From assembly GCF_000275825.1 (NCBI RefSeq), contig NZ_JH719942.1, forward strand, positions 2,120,160 to 2,184,159: a stretch of 64,000 nucleotides of DNA, in the 5' to 3' direction. Positions 1-7,978 of the stretch are shown here, piece by piece (position 1 is the stretch's first letter; every line of letters begins with the position of its first letter). The notes beneath the pieces are model-generated. The model worked only from the letters and a program-made list of their open reading frames with translations. It made no database searches and had not been told where the DNA came from. A program made the position numbers and the translations under genes. The stretch is from Saprospira grandis DSM 2844. Its GTDB lineage: Bacteria; Bacteroidota; Bacteroidia; Chitinophagales; Saprospiraceae.

Positions 1-746
1 TCCCAGATATATAAAATATCATCATTGCGATAACTATCGACTAGCTCTCCATTTTTTCCTTTTTTTAGGCGAGCATTTTTACGTGGGGGAATCAATGGAA
101 CCGCCCCAGCCGCACAAATTGCTTCTCGACATTTTGTTTGGTCATAGGCGCCATCTGCATAAACTTGGTTAATATTAAATGGCTTCAATTTTTTCATCAT
201 TTTGAGGAGTTGAGAAGCATCGGTTTTTCGCTCTGTGGTAATCTCTACAACCAGGATTTCTCCTGTTTTGTCATTTACGGCTAAATGTACTTTAATCCAG
301 CCAGAACGGTACTTTTTGATGTGTTTTATTCGCCGCCACTCTCCCTGTCCTTTTATTTTTAGTCCTGTACTATCTATTGCTATAGACAGCTCTTCATCCG
401 TTTTTTTAGGCTTAATATTCAGCTTTAGTTTTTTGACTCTGCGGCATATTTGGCTGTAAGATATTGGATTGACATCCAAATTATATTCGGAAATAACGCA
501 TTTTAGAATGCCTTCTAACTGTCGATATCCAAAAGAAAAAAGCACTTTTAAACGGAATAAATAGCGAATAAATTCATCGGAAATGGTTTTAGGTCTGCCG
601 CGTTTTGAGCGCTTAGCTATGAGATTTTTGCTTGCCAAAGGCGGGAACCAAACATTAAAAAGAAACTCTCCTTGGGCGGTATAAAATCTGTTGGTTAGTG
701 CGTAATTCTGTAAGTTTTTTCTAAATTTGTCATGGGACAGCTCGAT
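1..746 (-). CDS. IS903-group transposase, C-terminus outside window, no normal start codon
   Basis: The minus-strand frame is open from just after a TAA at 750-752 to the window edge, giving about 249 residues. It contains the IS5/DDE signatures DSTGLK (first catalytic Asp, near 290-370) and YADGAYD (second Asp), plus LIPPRKNA just after it. The catalytic Glu would lie off the window. The N-terminus reads (N)IELSHDKFRKNLQNYAL with no ATG/GTG/TTG upstream before the stop. An ATC sits where a start would be expected (744-746), so the start may have mutated from ATG, or ATC may be used. The copy may therefore be non-autonomous. Identification as a transposase is firm; activity is unknown. Confidence 0.8.
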   Translation of the reverse strand, partial: MELSHDKFRKNLQNYALTNRFYTAQGEFLFNVWFPPLASKNLIAKRSKRGRPKTISDEFIRYLFRLKVLFSFGYRQLEGILKCVISEYNLDVNPISYSQICRRVKKLKLNIKPKKTDEELSIAIDSTGLKIKGQGEWRRIKHIKKYRSGWIKVHLAVNDKTGEILVVEITTERKTDASQLLKMMKKLKPFNINQVYADGAYDQTKCREAICAAGAVPLIPPRKNARLKKGKNGELVDSYRNDDILYIW

Positions 747-865
747 ATTTTATTGTTCGTCGAAAAAACTTAAATCTACGAGTCTTGTCCCTTTTTTTAT
801 GCCTAATTCACAAGGTTTTTTTTAATTAGCTGGTTTTCAACTTGTTGGATTTATGCAACAAGGCC
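1..865 (-). mobile_element. IS5-family, IS903-group insertion sequence (partial, runs off the left edge)
   Basis: The element is read on the minus strand. Its right terminus on the plus strand is at about 848-865; its complement begins GGCCTTGTTGCATAAATC, which closely resembles the terminal repeat of IS903 (GGCTTTGTTGAATAAATC, from memory). Inside is a DDE transposase of the same group. The other end lies outside the window, so length and target duplication cannot be checked. The DNA is much more AT-rich than the neighbouring housekeeping genes. The insertion has removed the 5' part of a small gene whose tail starts at 866. Confidence 0.8.
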
Positions 866-946
866 GAAGTTAAGCCAACTGAGGCAAATAGCGCTTCAGA
901 ATTGACTGAAAAAACATTAAAATATATTAAAGAGAAGCTTGGATAA
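866..946 (+). pseudogene. C-terminal remnant of a gene cut by the IS at 1-865
   Basis: An open frame begins directly at the IS terminus and gives 26 residues starting EVKPTEANSASELTEK and ending KYIKEKLG before TAA at 944-946. The residues are charged and helix-like, as expected for a protein C-terminus. Upstream in the same frame lies IS sequence with a stop. It overlaps or nearly touches the next gene, so it was probably the first gene of an operon with the two genes that follow. The family cannot be recognised from this fragment. Confidence 0.55.
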
Positions 947-956
947 CATTAAATAT

Positions 957-1328
957 ATGAAGTACTCAAATATTGCAGAATTTATAGAGTTTGTGATTAA
1001 CCAATTTGAAGGTGTTGAGTTTGTTCATGAATATAATGATAGCGATGAGATGCATCTTTTTAAACTGAAAGATCCTCAAATCTATAGATCAAAAGCATTT
1101 CAAAGAATAGAAATGGAAGCTGTTTTTTATTTTTTGAGAAAAAAAATGATAGCAGTGCTCTTTGTTGATCCTGAAGATGATCTAATTCAGTTCTCAAACT
1201 TTGAAATCTATAATCAACTAGAGGCAAATTCTAATCAAGATAAATCTCAACTCCTTGTTTTGCAGGGAGATAATTGTTTCTTGGAGGCAGTTGTAGACTG
1301 TAATAATGAATGTACCTCCGCCGCATAA
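957..1328 (+). CDS. hypothetical protein between an interrupted gene and a SecB-like chaperone
   Basis: This is a 123-residue acidic protein with no signal peptide or membrane segment. I do not recognise the family. ATG at 957 is chosen; an in-frame TTG at 939 would overlap the stop of the preceding remnant and add six residues. The sequence alternates short hydrophobic stretches (AVFYFLRKKMIAVLFV) with acidic loops, like a small alpha/beta protein. It lies 12 bp before the SecB-like gene and probably shares its transcript. Small proteins next to SecB-like chaperones can be toxins, antitoxins or chaperone clients; nothing in this sequence decides among those. Confidence 0.6.
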   Translation: MKYSNIAEFIEFVINQFEGVEFVHEYNDSDEMHLFKLKDPQIYRSKAFQRIEMEAVFYFLRKKMIAVLFVDPEDDLIQFSNFEIYNQLEANSNQDKSQLLVLQGDNCFLEAVVDCNNECTSAA

Positions 1329-1340
1329 TACTAGCAACTT

Positions 1341-1769
1341 ATGGCCGCATCTAATACTGAAATCCATCTTAAAGATATTTATTTATCTTCTTCTTCTTTT
1401 CAACGCCCCAAAAACTATTTGGGAGAAGGAGAGGACAAATTAAGTATAAGCATTAAAACGGCTAAAGACGATTTGCCCAATCGGCAGCTGATGACGACTT
1501 TGAGCGTGAAAGTAGCCTTAAATAAGGGCGAGATAAAAGAGGAGCTTGCCGCTATTGAAATGCAAGCGATTTTTGAGTATGGCGAACAGTTTGCTATTCC
1601 GCTAGAAAATTTTGCTCATGTTAATGCAGCAGCTATCATTTACCCTTTTATTCGAGAGCATCTAGCTAACTTAGCTATGAAGGCAAATATGAATCGCATC
1701 TTATTACCGCCCTTTAATTTTGTGGCCTTTCATAAAAGTAAAGAAGATAATGAACAGAATTTAGGCTAA
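1341..1769 (+). CDS. SecB-like chaperone
   Basis: This 142-residue protein matches the SecB fold family. The central beta-strand region is followed by HVNAAAIIYPFIREHLANLA and then LLPPFNFVAF, corresponding to the E. coli SecB segments around LGAYCPNILFPYARE and NLAPVNFDALF (from memory). SecB forms a tetramer that holds proteins unfolded for export. Related solitary SecB-like proteins serve as chaperones in toxin-antitoxin-chaperone modules. Here the gene is third in a run with an IS-truncated gene and an unknown gene rather than in a housekeeping context, which favours a specialised role. A strong terminator follows directly. Confidence 0.8.
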   Translation: MAASNTEIHLKDIYLSSSSFQRPKNYLGEGEDKLSISIKTAKDDLPNRQLMTTLSVKVALNKGEIKEELAAIEMQAIFEYGEQFAIPLENFAHVNAAAIIYPFIREHLANLAMKANMNRILLPPFNFVAFHKSKEDNEQNLG

Positions 1770-1775
1770 ATGAGA

Positions 1776-1807
1776 AAGGCCCAAAACCTTGGTTTTGGGC
1801 CTTTTTT
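1776..1807 (+). terminator. Rho-independent terminator after the SecB-like gene
   Basis: A perfect 13-bp stem AAGGCCCAAAACC with a 2-nt centre is followed by a T-rich tract. It ends the transcript of 957-1769 and lies just before hairpin-repeat copy 1. Confidence 0.85.
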
Positions 1808-1817
1808 CTGTCTAGAA

Positions 1818-2037
1818 ATGGCCGAAGGCCAAACGGCTGAGGGATGGTAGCGGGTGGCGCGAAGCGCCAGACCAAGCTTTTGAGCGCAGCGAAAAAGCGC
1901 AGGGCCGAGCGAATAGCGAGCCCGCGCACAGCCCGACCCGAGCGATAATTCATGAGGGTTTCCACCCTCATTTTGTCTAGCTTCGCAAAGCGATACCGCT
2001 TTGCGCTGGGTTTTAACCTAGCGGGAGGGGCAGCCCC
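1818..2037 (-). repeat. GC-rich hairpin-mosaic element, copy 1 (family A)
   Basis: Read on the minus strand: head GGGGCTGCCCC at 2037-2027, core GCTCGCTATTCGCTCGGCCC, then hairpin 2 with arms GCTTTT/AAAAGC, GGTCTG, hairpin 3 GGCGCTTCGCGCC, the linker CCATCCCTCAGCC and a terminal TGGCCTTCGGCCA hairpin. The first variable position is enlarged by an insert holding two further hairpins (arms GCAAAGCG and ATGAGGGT). The head faces the start of the TolC gene. The element is stop-poor and creates a spurious 62-residue N-terminal extension to that gene. Confidence 0.85.
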
Positions 2038-2137
2038 AAAACAAAAGTCGAACTATCTAGAAAAGCCTGCTTTTTATCGAAGTTGTTGCAGAACTCTCAT
2101 CTTTAGTCTTAAATTGAAGCAAATAAAAGAATCCCTT

Positions 2138-3565
2138 ATGCGTCAACTTTATGGAGTTTTAGTTTTGCTCATCTTGGGGGGCAGCCCTCTTTTTGGGCAA
2201 GATAGTCTTGATTTGGCTGCTTGTATTGATTATGCCTGGCAGCACAACCCCCAGATCAAGCAGGCAGGTATACAACAGCGGCAGGCCGAACTGAACCGCA
2301 AACAGGCGAGCTGGGCATTTTACCCTACCCTAAATGCCTCTTTTCGACATGGTTTGAACCTGGGCCGCTCAATTGATTTTACCTCTTATCAGTATGTCAA
2401 TCAGAGCACGCAGTCTTCTCAGCTCTCACTCAATACCAATTTTCCAATTTATCAGGGTTTGCGTTTGCGCAATCAGCTCAAGCAAAGCCGTTTGGATGTT
2501 CAGGCTAGTGGGCAGGACTTGGAGCAGGCCAAGCAGACCAACGCCCTTTCGGTGGCCCAGGCCTATTTGCAGGTCTTGCTAGCCGAGGAAAATTTGCAGG
2601 TGTTGCAGGCCCAAAAAAACCTAACCGAAGAGCAATTGGCCCAAACCCTCAAGCAGATTAAGGCAGGCAATTTGCCCGATAACAGCCGTTTGGAGCTAGA
2701 AGCGCAGCAAGCCAGAGATGAACAGGCCATCGTTAATGCAGAAAATACCATTGAGCTGGCTTATGTCAATCTTAAGGTCCTAATTAATATGCCCGTAGAT
2801 GAAAAAATCCGTCTGAAGGTTATTCAGCTGCAGCTGCCCGAGCCCCGAGCGCTAGAAACCCTAGATGAGCTTTATCTAGAGGCCGCAGCCAATATGCCCA
2901 ATATGGCCGCCAATCGCCTGAGAGAAGAAAGTGCAGATTTGGCCATTAAGGTGGCAGAAGGAGCCCTAATGCCCTCCCTGAGCGGCTATGCTTCTCTAAC
3001 GTCCAACTACTCTTCGGCAGCTAAGGACCGTACCACCGAGCAAACTACCCAAACCCTCTTTTTAGATGTCAATGGCACCCAAGTCCCCGTAGAATTTCCT
3101 ACAGTGCGGACCATAGAAGGCGGAACCACTCCTTATTTTGAGCAAGTGGGCAATAACCTCTATACGAACGTAGGCATTAGCCTTTCGGTCCCTATCTTTA
3201 ACGGTTTTCAGAGCCGAATTGCCATCGAACGGGCCAAACTCAACTTAGAATTGGCCAAACTGAATAGCAGCCAGGCCCAAAATCAACTCAAAGCCGATAT
3301 CCAAAGAGCCTTAACCGATGTTAAAGCGGCCCGAAAAAGCCTAGAAGCCGCCCAAAAAAGCCTAGCCGCTACCTCGGCCTCTGCGGCCAATACCCGCAAA
3401 CGCTTCGAACTGGGTATCGTCAATGGCTTTGAGCTGAGCTCTGTGCAAAATATGCTGACCTCCGCCGCCTCTTCGGTGCTGCAGGCCAAATATGATTTAC
3501 TTTTCAAACTAAAGGTCCTTGATTTTTATAGAGGAATCGGACTGAATACTCCCCAAGAAAATTAA
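2138..3565 (+). CDS. TolC-family outer membrane efflux protein
   Basis: This 475-residue protein has a signal peptide ending near LFGQDS and two long repeated halves rich in coiled-coil heptads, as in TolC. Typical segments are LDLAACIDYAWQHNPQIKQ at the mature N-terminus and the second-half motif NVGISLSVPIFNGFQSR. It forms the trimeric outer-membrane channel through which tripartite pumps export substrates. ATG 2138 is chosen because it begins the signal peptide; the longer frame upstream is repeat DNA. The adaptor gene follows 6 bp later. No inner-membrane pump gene is present before the next repeat, so the pump is encoded elsewhere or is shared. Substrate is unknown. Confidence 0.93.
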   Translation: MRQLYGVLVLLILGGSPLFGQDSLDLAACIDYAWQHNPQIKQAGIQQRQAELNRKQASWAFYPTLNASFRHGLNLGRSIDFTSYQYVNQSTQSSQLSLNTNFPIYQGLRLRNQLKQSRLDVQASGQDLEQAKQTNALSVAQAYLQVLLAEENLQVLQAQKNLTEEQLAQTLKQIKAGNLPDNSRLELEAQQARDEQAIVNAENTIELAYVNLKVLINMPVDEKIRLKVIQLQLPEPRALETLDELYLEAAANMPNMAANRLREESADLAIKVAEGALMPSLSGYASLTSNYSSAAKDRTTEQTTQTLFLDVNGTQVPVEFPTVRTIEGGTTPYFEQVGNNLYTNVGISLSVPIFNGFQSRIAIERAKLNLELAKLNSSQAQNQLKADIQRALTDVKAARKSLEAAQKSLAATSASAANTRKRFELGIVNGFELSSVQNMLTSAASSVLQAKYDLLFKLKVLDFYRGIGLNTPQEN

Positions 3566-3571
3566 AATGCT

Positions 3572-4900
3572 ATGGCAAAGAAGAAAAAGGGCATTAGCCC
3601 CATTGTCTGGATTGTTGGCCTGCTGCTCATTGCTACGGCCCTGATCGTGGTTTTCCGCAAAGATAATAAGGCCAAAGCCATCCGGGTGGTGCTAGAAGCT
3701 GCCCAAAAACGACAAATCGTGGAGTCGGTTTATGCTAGCGGCAAGCTGTTTCCCGCCACCGAGGTCGAAATTACCTCCAATGTATCGGGAACCATCGTCA
3801 AGCTTTTGGTAGAAGAAGGCGAAAATGTAAAAGAAGGGCAGCTATTGGCCAAAATTGACCCCGAAGCCCTAGCCTCGGTGGTGGAAAGAGCCTCGGCTAG
3901 CGCCAAATCCGCTAGAGCGCAGTGGGGTAATATTAAGGCCCAAAAAGATCAGCTTTTGGTGCAGTTGGCCCAGGCCAAAGCCAATTATGACCGCAATAAA
4001 ACCCTTTTTGATGAGGGCGTGATTTCTAAGGCAGAACTAGAAACTATCGAGACGAATTTCCGCTCTACAGAGGCCAATATTGCGGCCCTAGACGAGAGCA
4101 TCCGCTCGGCCAAATTTAATGTGGAAAGTGCCGAGGCTACAGTGCGAGAACAACAGAAAAACCTTTCGCAAACCTCTATCTATGCCCCCATGACCGGGGT
4201 GGTCTCTAAGCTCTACAAAAAACAAGGCGAGCAGGTGGTGGGAACCATCCAGATGGCAGGAACGCCCATCCTGAAAATTTCTAATCTCAGCTCTATTGAG
4301 GTTCGTGTAGATGTAAATGAACGCGATATTTTACAACTCAACCGAGGCGATTCTGCCGATATTGAGCTAGATGCTTACCCCAACCGCAAGTTTTTGGGCC
4401 TAGTGACGCATATTGCCAATACCGCCACAGGCCTGAGCACTATGGCCCTCACTTCGGACCAAGTAACCAACTTTGAGGTTCGTATCCTGATGTCGCAAGA
4501 AAGCTATAAGGACCTACAAATCGATCCCAATAAACCGCCTTTCAGAGCCGGACTTTCGGCCTCTGCCGAGATCCGAACCAATAGCATCTCTAATGCCTTG
4601 TCGCTCCCCATTGCCGCCGTAACTAGCCGAGAAGATGAAGAGGCCGAGGAACAACTCAAAAAAGGAGAAGAGATTGGCCTAAAAGAATACGTTTTTGTCC
4701 AAATGGCCGATTCGGTCCGCCTTCAAGAGGTGCAGACAGGCATCCAAGACGACCGCTATATCCAAATTACCAAGGGCCTAAAGGCAGGCGAACAGCTGGT
4801 GGTCGCTCCCTTTGATGCCATCTCGAAAAAATTGGAGCAGGGCAGCATCATTGAGGCTGTAGAAGAAAAAGAACTCTATAAAAAGACGAAAGAGAAGTAG
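3572..4900 (+). CDS. efflux periplasmic adaptor (HlyD/MFP family)
   Basis: This 442-residue protein has an N-terminal membrane anchor (IVWIVGLLLIATALIVVF), a split lipoyl domain (GTIVKLLVEEGENVKEGQLLAKIDP and a second half near SIYAPMTGVVSKL), an alpha-helical hairpin between them, and beta-barrel and membrane-proximal domains. The adaptor links an inner-membrane transporter, often MacB-like when the adaptor looks like this, to TolC. It is co-transcribed with the TolC gene. The C-terminal tail is Lys/Glu-rich. Nine bases after its stop a hairpin-mosaic element begins. Confidence 0.92.
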   Translation: MAKKKKGISPIVWIVGLLLIATALIVVFRKDNKAKAIRVVLEAAQKRQIVESVYASGKLFPATEVEITSNVSGTIVKLLVEEGENVKEGQLLAKIDPEALASVVERASASAKSARAQWGNIKAQKDQLLVQLAQAKANYDRNKTLFDEGVISKAELETIETNFRSTEANIAALDESIRSAKFNVESAEATVREQQKNLSQTSIYAPMTGVVSKLYKKQGEQVVGTIQMAGTPILKISNLSSIEVRVDVNERDILQLNRGDSADIELDAYPNRKFLGLVTHIANTATGLSTMALTSDQVTNFEVRILMSQESYKDLQIDPNKPPFRAGLSASAEIRTNSISNALSLPIAAVTSREDEEAEEQLKKGEEIGLKEYVFVQMADSVRLQEVQTGIQDDRYIQITKGLKAGEQLVVAPFDAISKKLEQGSIIEAVEEKELYKKTKEK

Positions 4901-4908
4901 GATGATTT

Positions 4909-5076
4909 GGGGCTGCCCCGCCCTTTGGGCGGGTCGGGCTGTGTCGCAGCTCGCAGGTCTGCTCGGCCCTGCGGGCTTTTTCGCTGCGCTTCAAAAGCCC
5001 TGGGTCTGGCCTTCGGCCACTGCTATCCATCCCTCAGCCAGTCGCTGCGCTCCTATGCGGCGGCTTCGCCGCCTGC
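4909..5076 (+). repeat. GC-rich hairpin-mosaic element, copy 2 (family A)
   Basis: Head GGGGCTGCCCC, hairpin 1 GCCCTTTGGGC, linker GGGTCGGGCTGTG, core GCAGCTCGCAGGTCTGCTCG, long hairpin 2 with arms GGGCTTTT/AAAAGCCC, hairpin 3 GGCCTTCGGCC, linker CTATCCATCCCTCAGCC and terminal GGCGGCTTCGCCGCC. It lies 8 bp after the adaptor stop codon. Confidence 0.88.
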
Positions 5077-5158
5077 TTGACCCAAAGAGAAAATCTTTGC
5101 GCATTCTCCCGCTTAAAGCTCAAAAAATGAAGGCTTAAGGGCTTTTTTGCAGATATAA

Positions 5159-5191
5159 TTTGCTCGGCCCTTAAAAAAATGTTTATTTTTG
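5159..5191 (+). promoter_or_regulatory. Bacteroidota-type promoter for the PpiD-like gene
   Basis: TTTG at 5159-5162 and TATTTTTG at 5184-5191 match the -33 TTTG and -7 TAnnTTTG elements with a 21-bp spacer. A transcript from here would have a leader of about 125 nt before ATG 5324. The spacer holds a 12-nt match to the core of the repeat family (TGCTCGGCCCTT). Confidence 0.65.
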
Positions 5192-5323
5192 CAAGCATTT
5201 TTAGGGGCCTTTTGGGCCAAATAGAGCAGGAAACCCCCAGAAAAAAGCGCCTTTTGAGAGAAAGGAAGAAAGAAAATTATTTACATAAAAATCTGTTCAA
5301 CCAACGCTAAGTAGAACAAAGTT

Positions 5324-7522
5324 ATGGCAGTATTAGGAAAGATTCGCAACCAGTTTGGTTGGGTGATGATGGGGCTAGTGATTCTCGGGATCGGTGGCTT
5401 CCTCTTTATGGATGTAAGCTCGATGGGCAACGGAATGGGCGCTCAGCAGCGAATTGTAGCAAAAATTAATGGAGAGGATGTCCTTCGCGACGACTTTGAT
5501 GTCTACATTAAAAATTATGAAGGTGCCCAGGCTAGCCAGGAGCAAATCCGCGAACAAGCTTGGAAGGACCTCTTGAGCAATGTCATTTATAAGCAACAAG
5601 CCAAAAAGTTGGGTATTGTTGTTACAGATGAAGAATTGACTGACCTCTTTACAGGGCAAAATATTAGCCCTTTGGTGGCCCAGCAGTTTGCCCAAATGGG
5701 CGCTGGCGTAGACCGCAACATGATTGAACAGCAACGTAATGCTTATTTTCAAGCTAAGGAAAAAAGCCCTTCTGAACTAACCAACCAAGAAATTCAGTTC
5801 CTGAATGCTTGGGAGGCCCTAGAAAAATCAGTAGCCGATGAGCAGCTCTCTGCTAAGTATATCGCTATGCTCCAAAAAGGAGTTTATGCCCCCGCTTGGA
5901 TGGTCAATGCAGAATATGCCCGCAAAAATAGAACTTATGACTTTAACTTCAGCCGGGTACTCTACGCTGATGTAGATAATGCAGAAGTAAGCATTTCTGA
6001 TGCAGATCTTACCGCCTATATTCAGGCAAACCCCAAGGCTTATGAGCGCAAAGCCAATGTCTCTATCGAGTATGTTGTTTTTGATGTTCAGCCTTCTGCT
6101 GCAGATACGGCCAACTTCGAAAAAACTTATGCTTCTATGGTGGCCGACTTTGCCAAAACTTCTGGCCAAGGAGATACCACTTATGCACAAACTAACCGCA
6201 TCCAGCTAGATCCTGTTTATTATACGCAGGAAAAATGGCAAGATGCAAGTAGTAAGGATACTCTCTTTAGTATGGATAAAGGTCAGGTTTATGGCCCTTA
6301 CTACGATAATTTGGGCCAAATCAAAATGGTCAAGGTGATAGACCGTAAGGTGATGCCCGATTCTGTGGCCTGCCGCCATATCATGAAGCCCGTCAACCGC
6401 CGCGATATCAATACGATGCAGGCCGCTTATGTAGAGCTCGACTCTTTGCGCAAGTTGCTTGTTGCCGGCACAGCCAACTTTAATGACTTGGTAGCTGCAC
6501 ATAGCATGGATATGTCTACCAAAGACAAAGGAGGTGTAATGGGTTACCGTGGCCGTGGCGATAGCTATGGCGCTCCTTTTGAAAACTTCATCTTTGATGT
6601 AGGACAAAAAGATAGCTTTGATATCATTCAGACGCAAAATGCTATGCACTTGATCCAAATTACAGATTATAAATTTGGAGAAAATAAGGTAGGACTTCGT
6701 CTAGCTTATAAGAGTGAGCCTATTTTGCCTTCTGCCGAAACAGAAAGAACTGCAGAGGCCAAGGCCAATGAGTTTATGGCCAACAACCGTACACTAGAAG
6801 AGCTTAAAGCAGCCGCTAAGAAGAATCCGAATCTTCGTTTGAGTAATGCCGCTGGTCTAGAAATCAATGACTATGTATTGACTCAAGGTTTGCAAGGTGC
6901 CGAGGCTGCCGAAATCATCAAGTGGGCGCATCAAGAGGCCAAAGATGGAGAAGTAGCTGGACGCATTTATCCTTTTACCGACCCTAAGTACAATACCATT
7001 GCTGCAGTGGTGGTCCCTGCCTTGGCTAAAAAATCGCCTGAAGGTTTGGCTAGCATTGCAGACAATAGCGTTCGTGCAGAAGTAGAGCGCATTGTTCGTA
7101 ATGAGAAGAAAGCGGAGATTATCCTCAAGAAACTAGAAGGGGTAACTTCTCTAGACGCTATGGCTGGCAAATATAGCAGCGCTAAGGTAGAAACCGCCAA
7201 TGGCGTACGCTACGACGCTCCCTTTATCCGTGAAGTGGGTGGGGTAGAGCCCAAGCTTACTGCTGTTGCCGATGTACTGGAAACAGGAAAAGTATCTAAG
7301 CCTTTTGCTGGAGAGCAAGGTGTTTACATGATCCAATTGATCAATAAGCAGGAAGGTCCTTCTATGGAAAATATGCCGAATGCAGTACAACAAAAGCGTA
7401 ACTTTGTAATGCGTGGCTTGTTGCCCGCAGCGGCTGCTAGTCCTGCTGGTTTCCGAGAAATGCTTTTGGGCGCTATCCAAGATGATATGAATATCAAAGA
7501 TAATCGCGCAGATATGTACTAG
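5324..7522 (+). CDS. PpiD/SurA-like membrane-anchored peptidyl-prolyl isomerase
   Basis: This 732-residue protein has one N-terminal transmembrane segment (VMMGLVILGIGGFLFM), a SurA_N-like helical domain (residues about 40-230) that includes INGEDVLRDDFD, and a parvulin-type PPIC domain around residues 345-450 beginning ACRHIMKPV. A second, weaker parvulin-like region lies towards the C-terminus. PpiD-type proteins are tethered in the inner membrane and help fold secreted and outer-membrane proteins as they leave the Sec channel. The gene stands alone with its own promoter and terminator and is bracketed by repeat copies 2 and 3. Confidence 0.88.
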   Translation: MAVLGKIRNQFGWVMMGLVILGIGGFLFMDVSSMGNGMGAQQRIVAKINGEDVLRDDFDVYIKNYEGAQASQEQIREQAWKDLLSNVIYKQQAKKLGIVVTDEELTDLFTGQNISPLVAQQFAQMGAGVDRNMIEQQRNAYFQAKEKSPSELTNQEIQFLNAWEALEKSVADEQLSAKYIAMLQKGVYAPAWMVNAEYARKNRTYDFNFSRVLYADVDNAEVSISDADLTAYIQANPKAYERKANVSIEYVVFDVQPSAADTANFEKTYASMVADFAKTSGQGDTTYAQTNRIQLDPVYYTQEKWQDASSKDTLFSMDKGQVYGPYYDNLGQIKMVKVIDRKVMPDSVACRHIMKPVNRRDINTMQAAYVELDSLRKLLVAGTANFNDLVAAHSMDMSTKDKGGVMGYRGRGDSYGAPFENFIFDVGQKDSFDIIQTQNAMHLIQITDYKFGENKVGLRLAYKSEPILPSAETERTAEAKANEFMANNRTLEELKAAAKKNPNLRLSNAAGLEINDYVLTQGLQGAEAAEIIKWAHQEAKDGEVAGRIYPFTDPKYNTIAAVVVPALAKKSPEGLASIADNSVRAEVERIVRNEKKAEIILKKLEGVTSLDAMAGKYSSAKVETANGVRYDAPFIREVGGVEPKLTAVADVLETGKVSKPFAGEQGVYMIQLINKQEGPSMENMPNAVQQKRNFVMRGLLPAAAASPAGFREMLLGAIQDDMNIKDNRADMY

Positions 7523-7544
7523 GCCATTTTGAGCCAGTAATGAC

Positions 7545-7586
7545 AAAGCAGCCAATTCTCTAGCTTAGAGGGTTGGCTGCTTTTTT
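7545..7586 (+). terminator. Rho-independent terminator after the PpiD-like gene
   Basis: The outer stem GCAGCCAA/TTGGCTGC encloses a further small stem (CTCT/AGAG) and is followed by six T residues. Confidence 0.85.
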
Positions 7587-7587
7587 G

Positions 7588-7770
7588 GTCCAGCAAGGCG
7601 GCAAAGCCGCCTTGGGCCCGAAGGGCCAACGGCCCAGCGCTGCGCAGCCGTGGCCGCAGGCCAGACCGAACAAAACGAGCCTTGGCGAAGTTTTGTGAAG
7701 GGCCGAGCAGTCTTGCGAGCGGCGAAGCCTAGCGGCGGCCGCCCCAAAATAAAGGGCGGCCGCGGGCCCC
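7588..7770 (-). repeat. GC-rich hairpin-mosaic element, copy 3 (divergent family B)
   Basis: On the minus strand: a GC-rich head ending in GGCCGCCGC, core GCTCGCAAGACTGCTCGG, hairpin 2 with arms ACAAAAC/GTTTTGT, GGTCTG, hairpin 3 GGCCTGCGGCC and two terminal hairpins (GGCCCTTCGGGCC and AAGGCGGCTTTGCCGCCTT). The usual linker CATCGCTAGGCC is diverged here. It directly follows a terminator. Confidence 0.8.
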
Positions 7771-7865
7771 AAAAAAAGAAAAACTTTGTTCAGCTTTTGG
7801 CCCTAAAAAGCGGGGAATAACTCCACAAAAGGAGCTAAATATTAGTAAGATTGATAATTCTGGAG

Positions 7866-7873
7866 TATATTTG
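7866..7873 (+). promoter_or_regulatory. -7 box upstream of the MerR gene
   Basis: TATATTTG fits TAnnTTTG. No convincing -33 TTTG was found at the usual distance. It lies about 105 bp before the TTG start of the regulator, in the AT-rich 200-bp stretch that follows repeat copy 3. I see nothing else in that stretch. Confidence 0.45.
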
Positions 7874-7978
7874 TAACAGCCAAGCTCAACCAAGCATTGG
7901 CTTTTTCTGTTAATAGACAGATCAGAGATTATTTTTTAGCGGCCTTTAGCCAATACACCCCTCAAAGCGTACATCATT

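Noticed and set aside
235-459. Plus-strand 74-residue frame within the first IS
   Set aside because: It is antisense to the transposase, whose minus-strand frame carries clear DDE motifs.
4905-4925. T tract plus GGGGCTGCCCC heads as transcription terminators
   Set aside because: The T tract lies 5' of the GC stem when read head-first, and when read the other way the stem is followed by A residues, so neither direction gives a stem followed by T residues.
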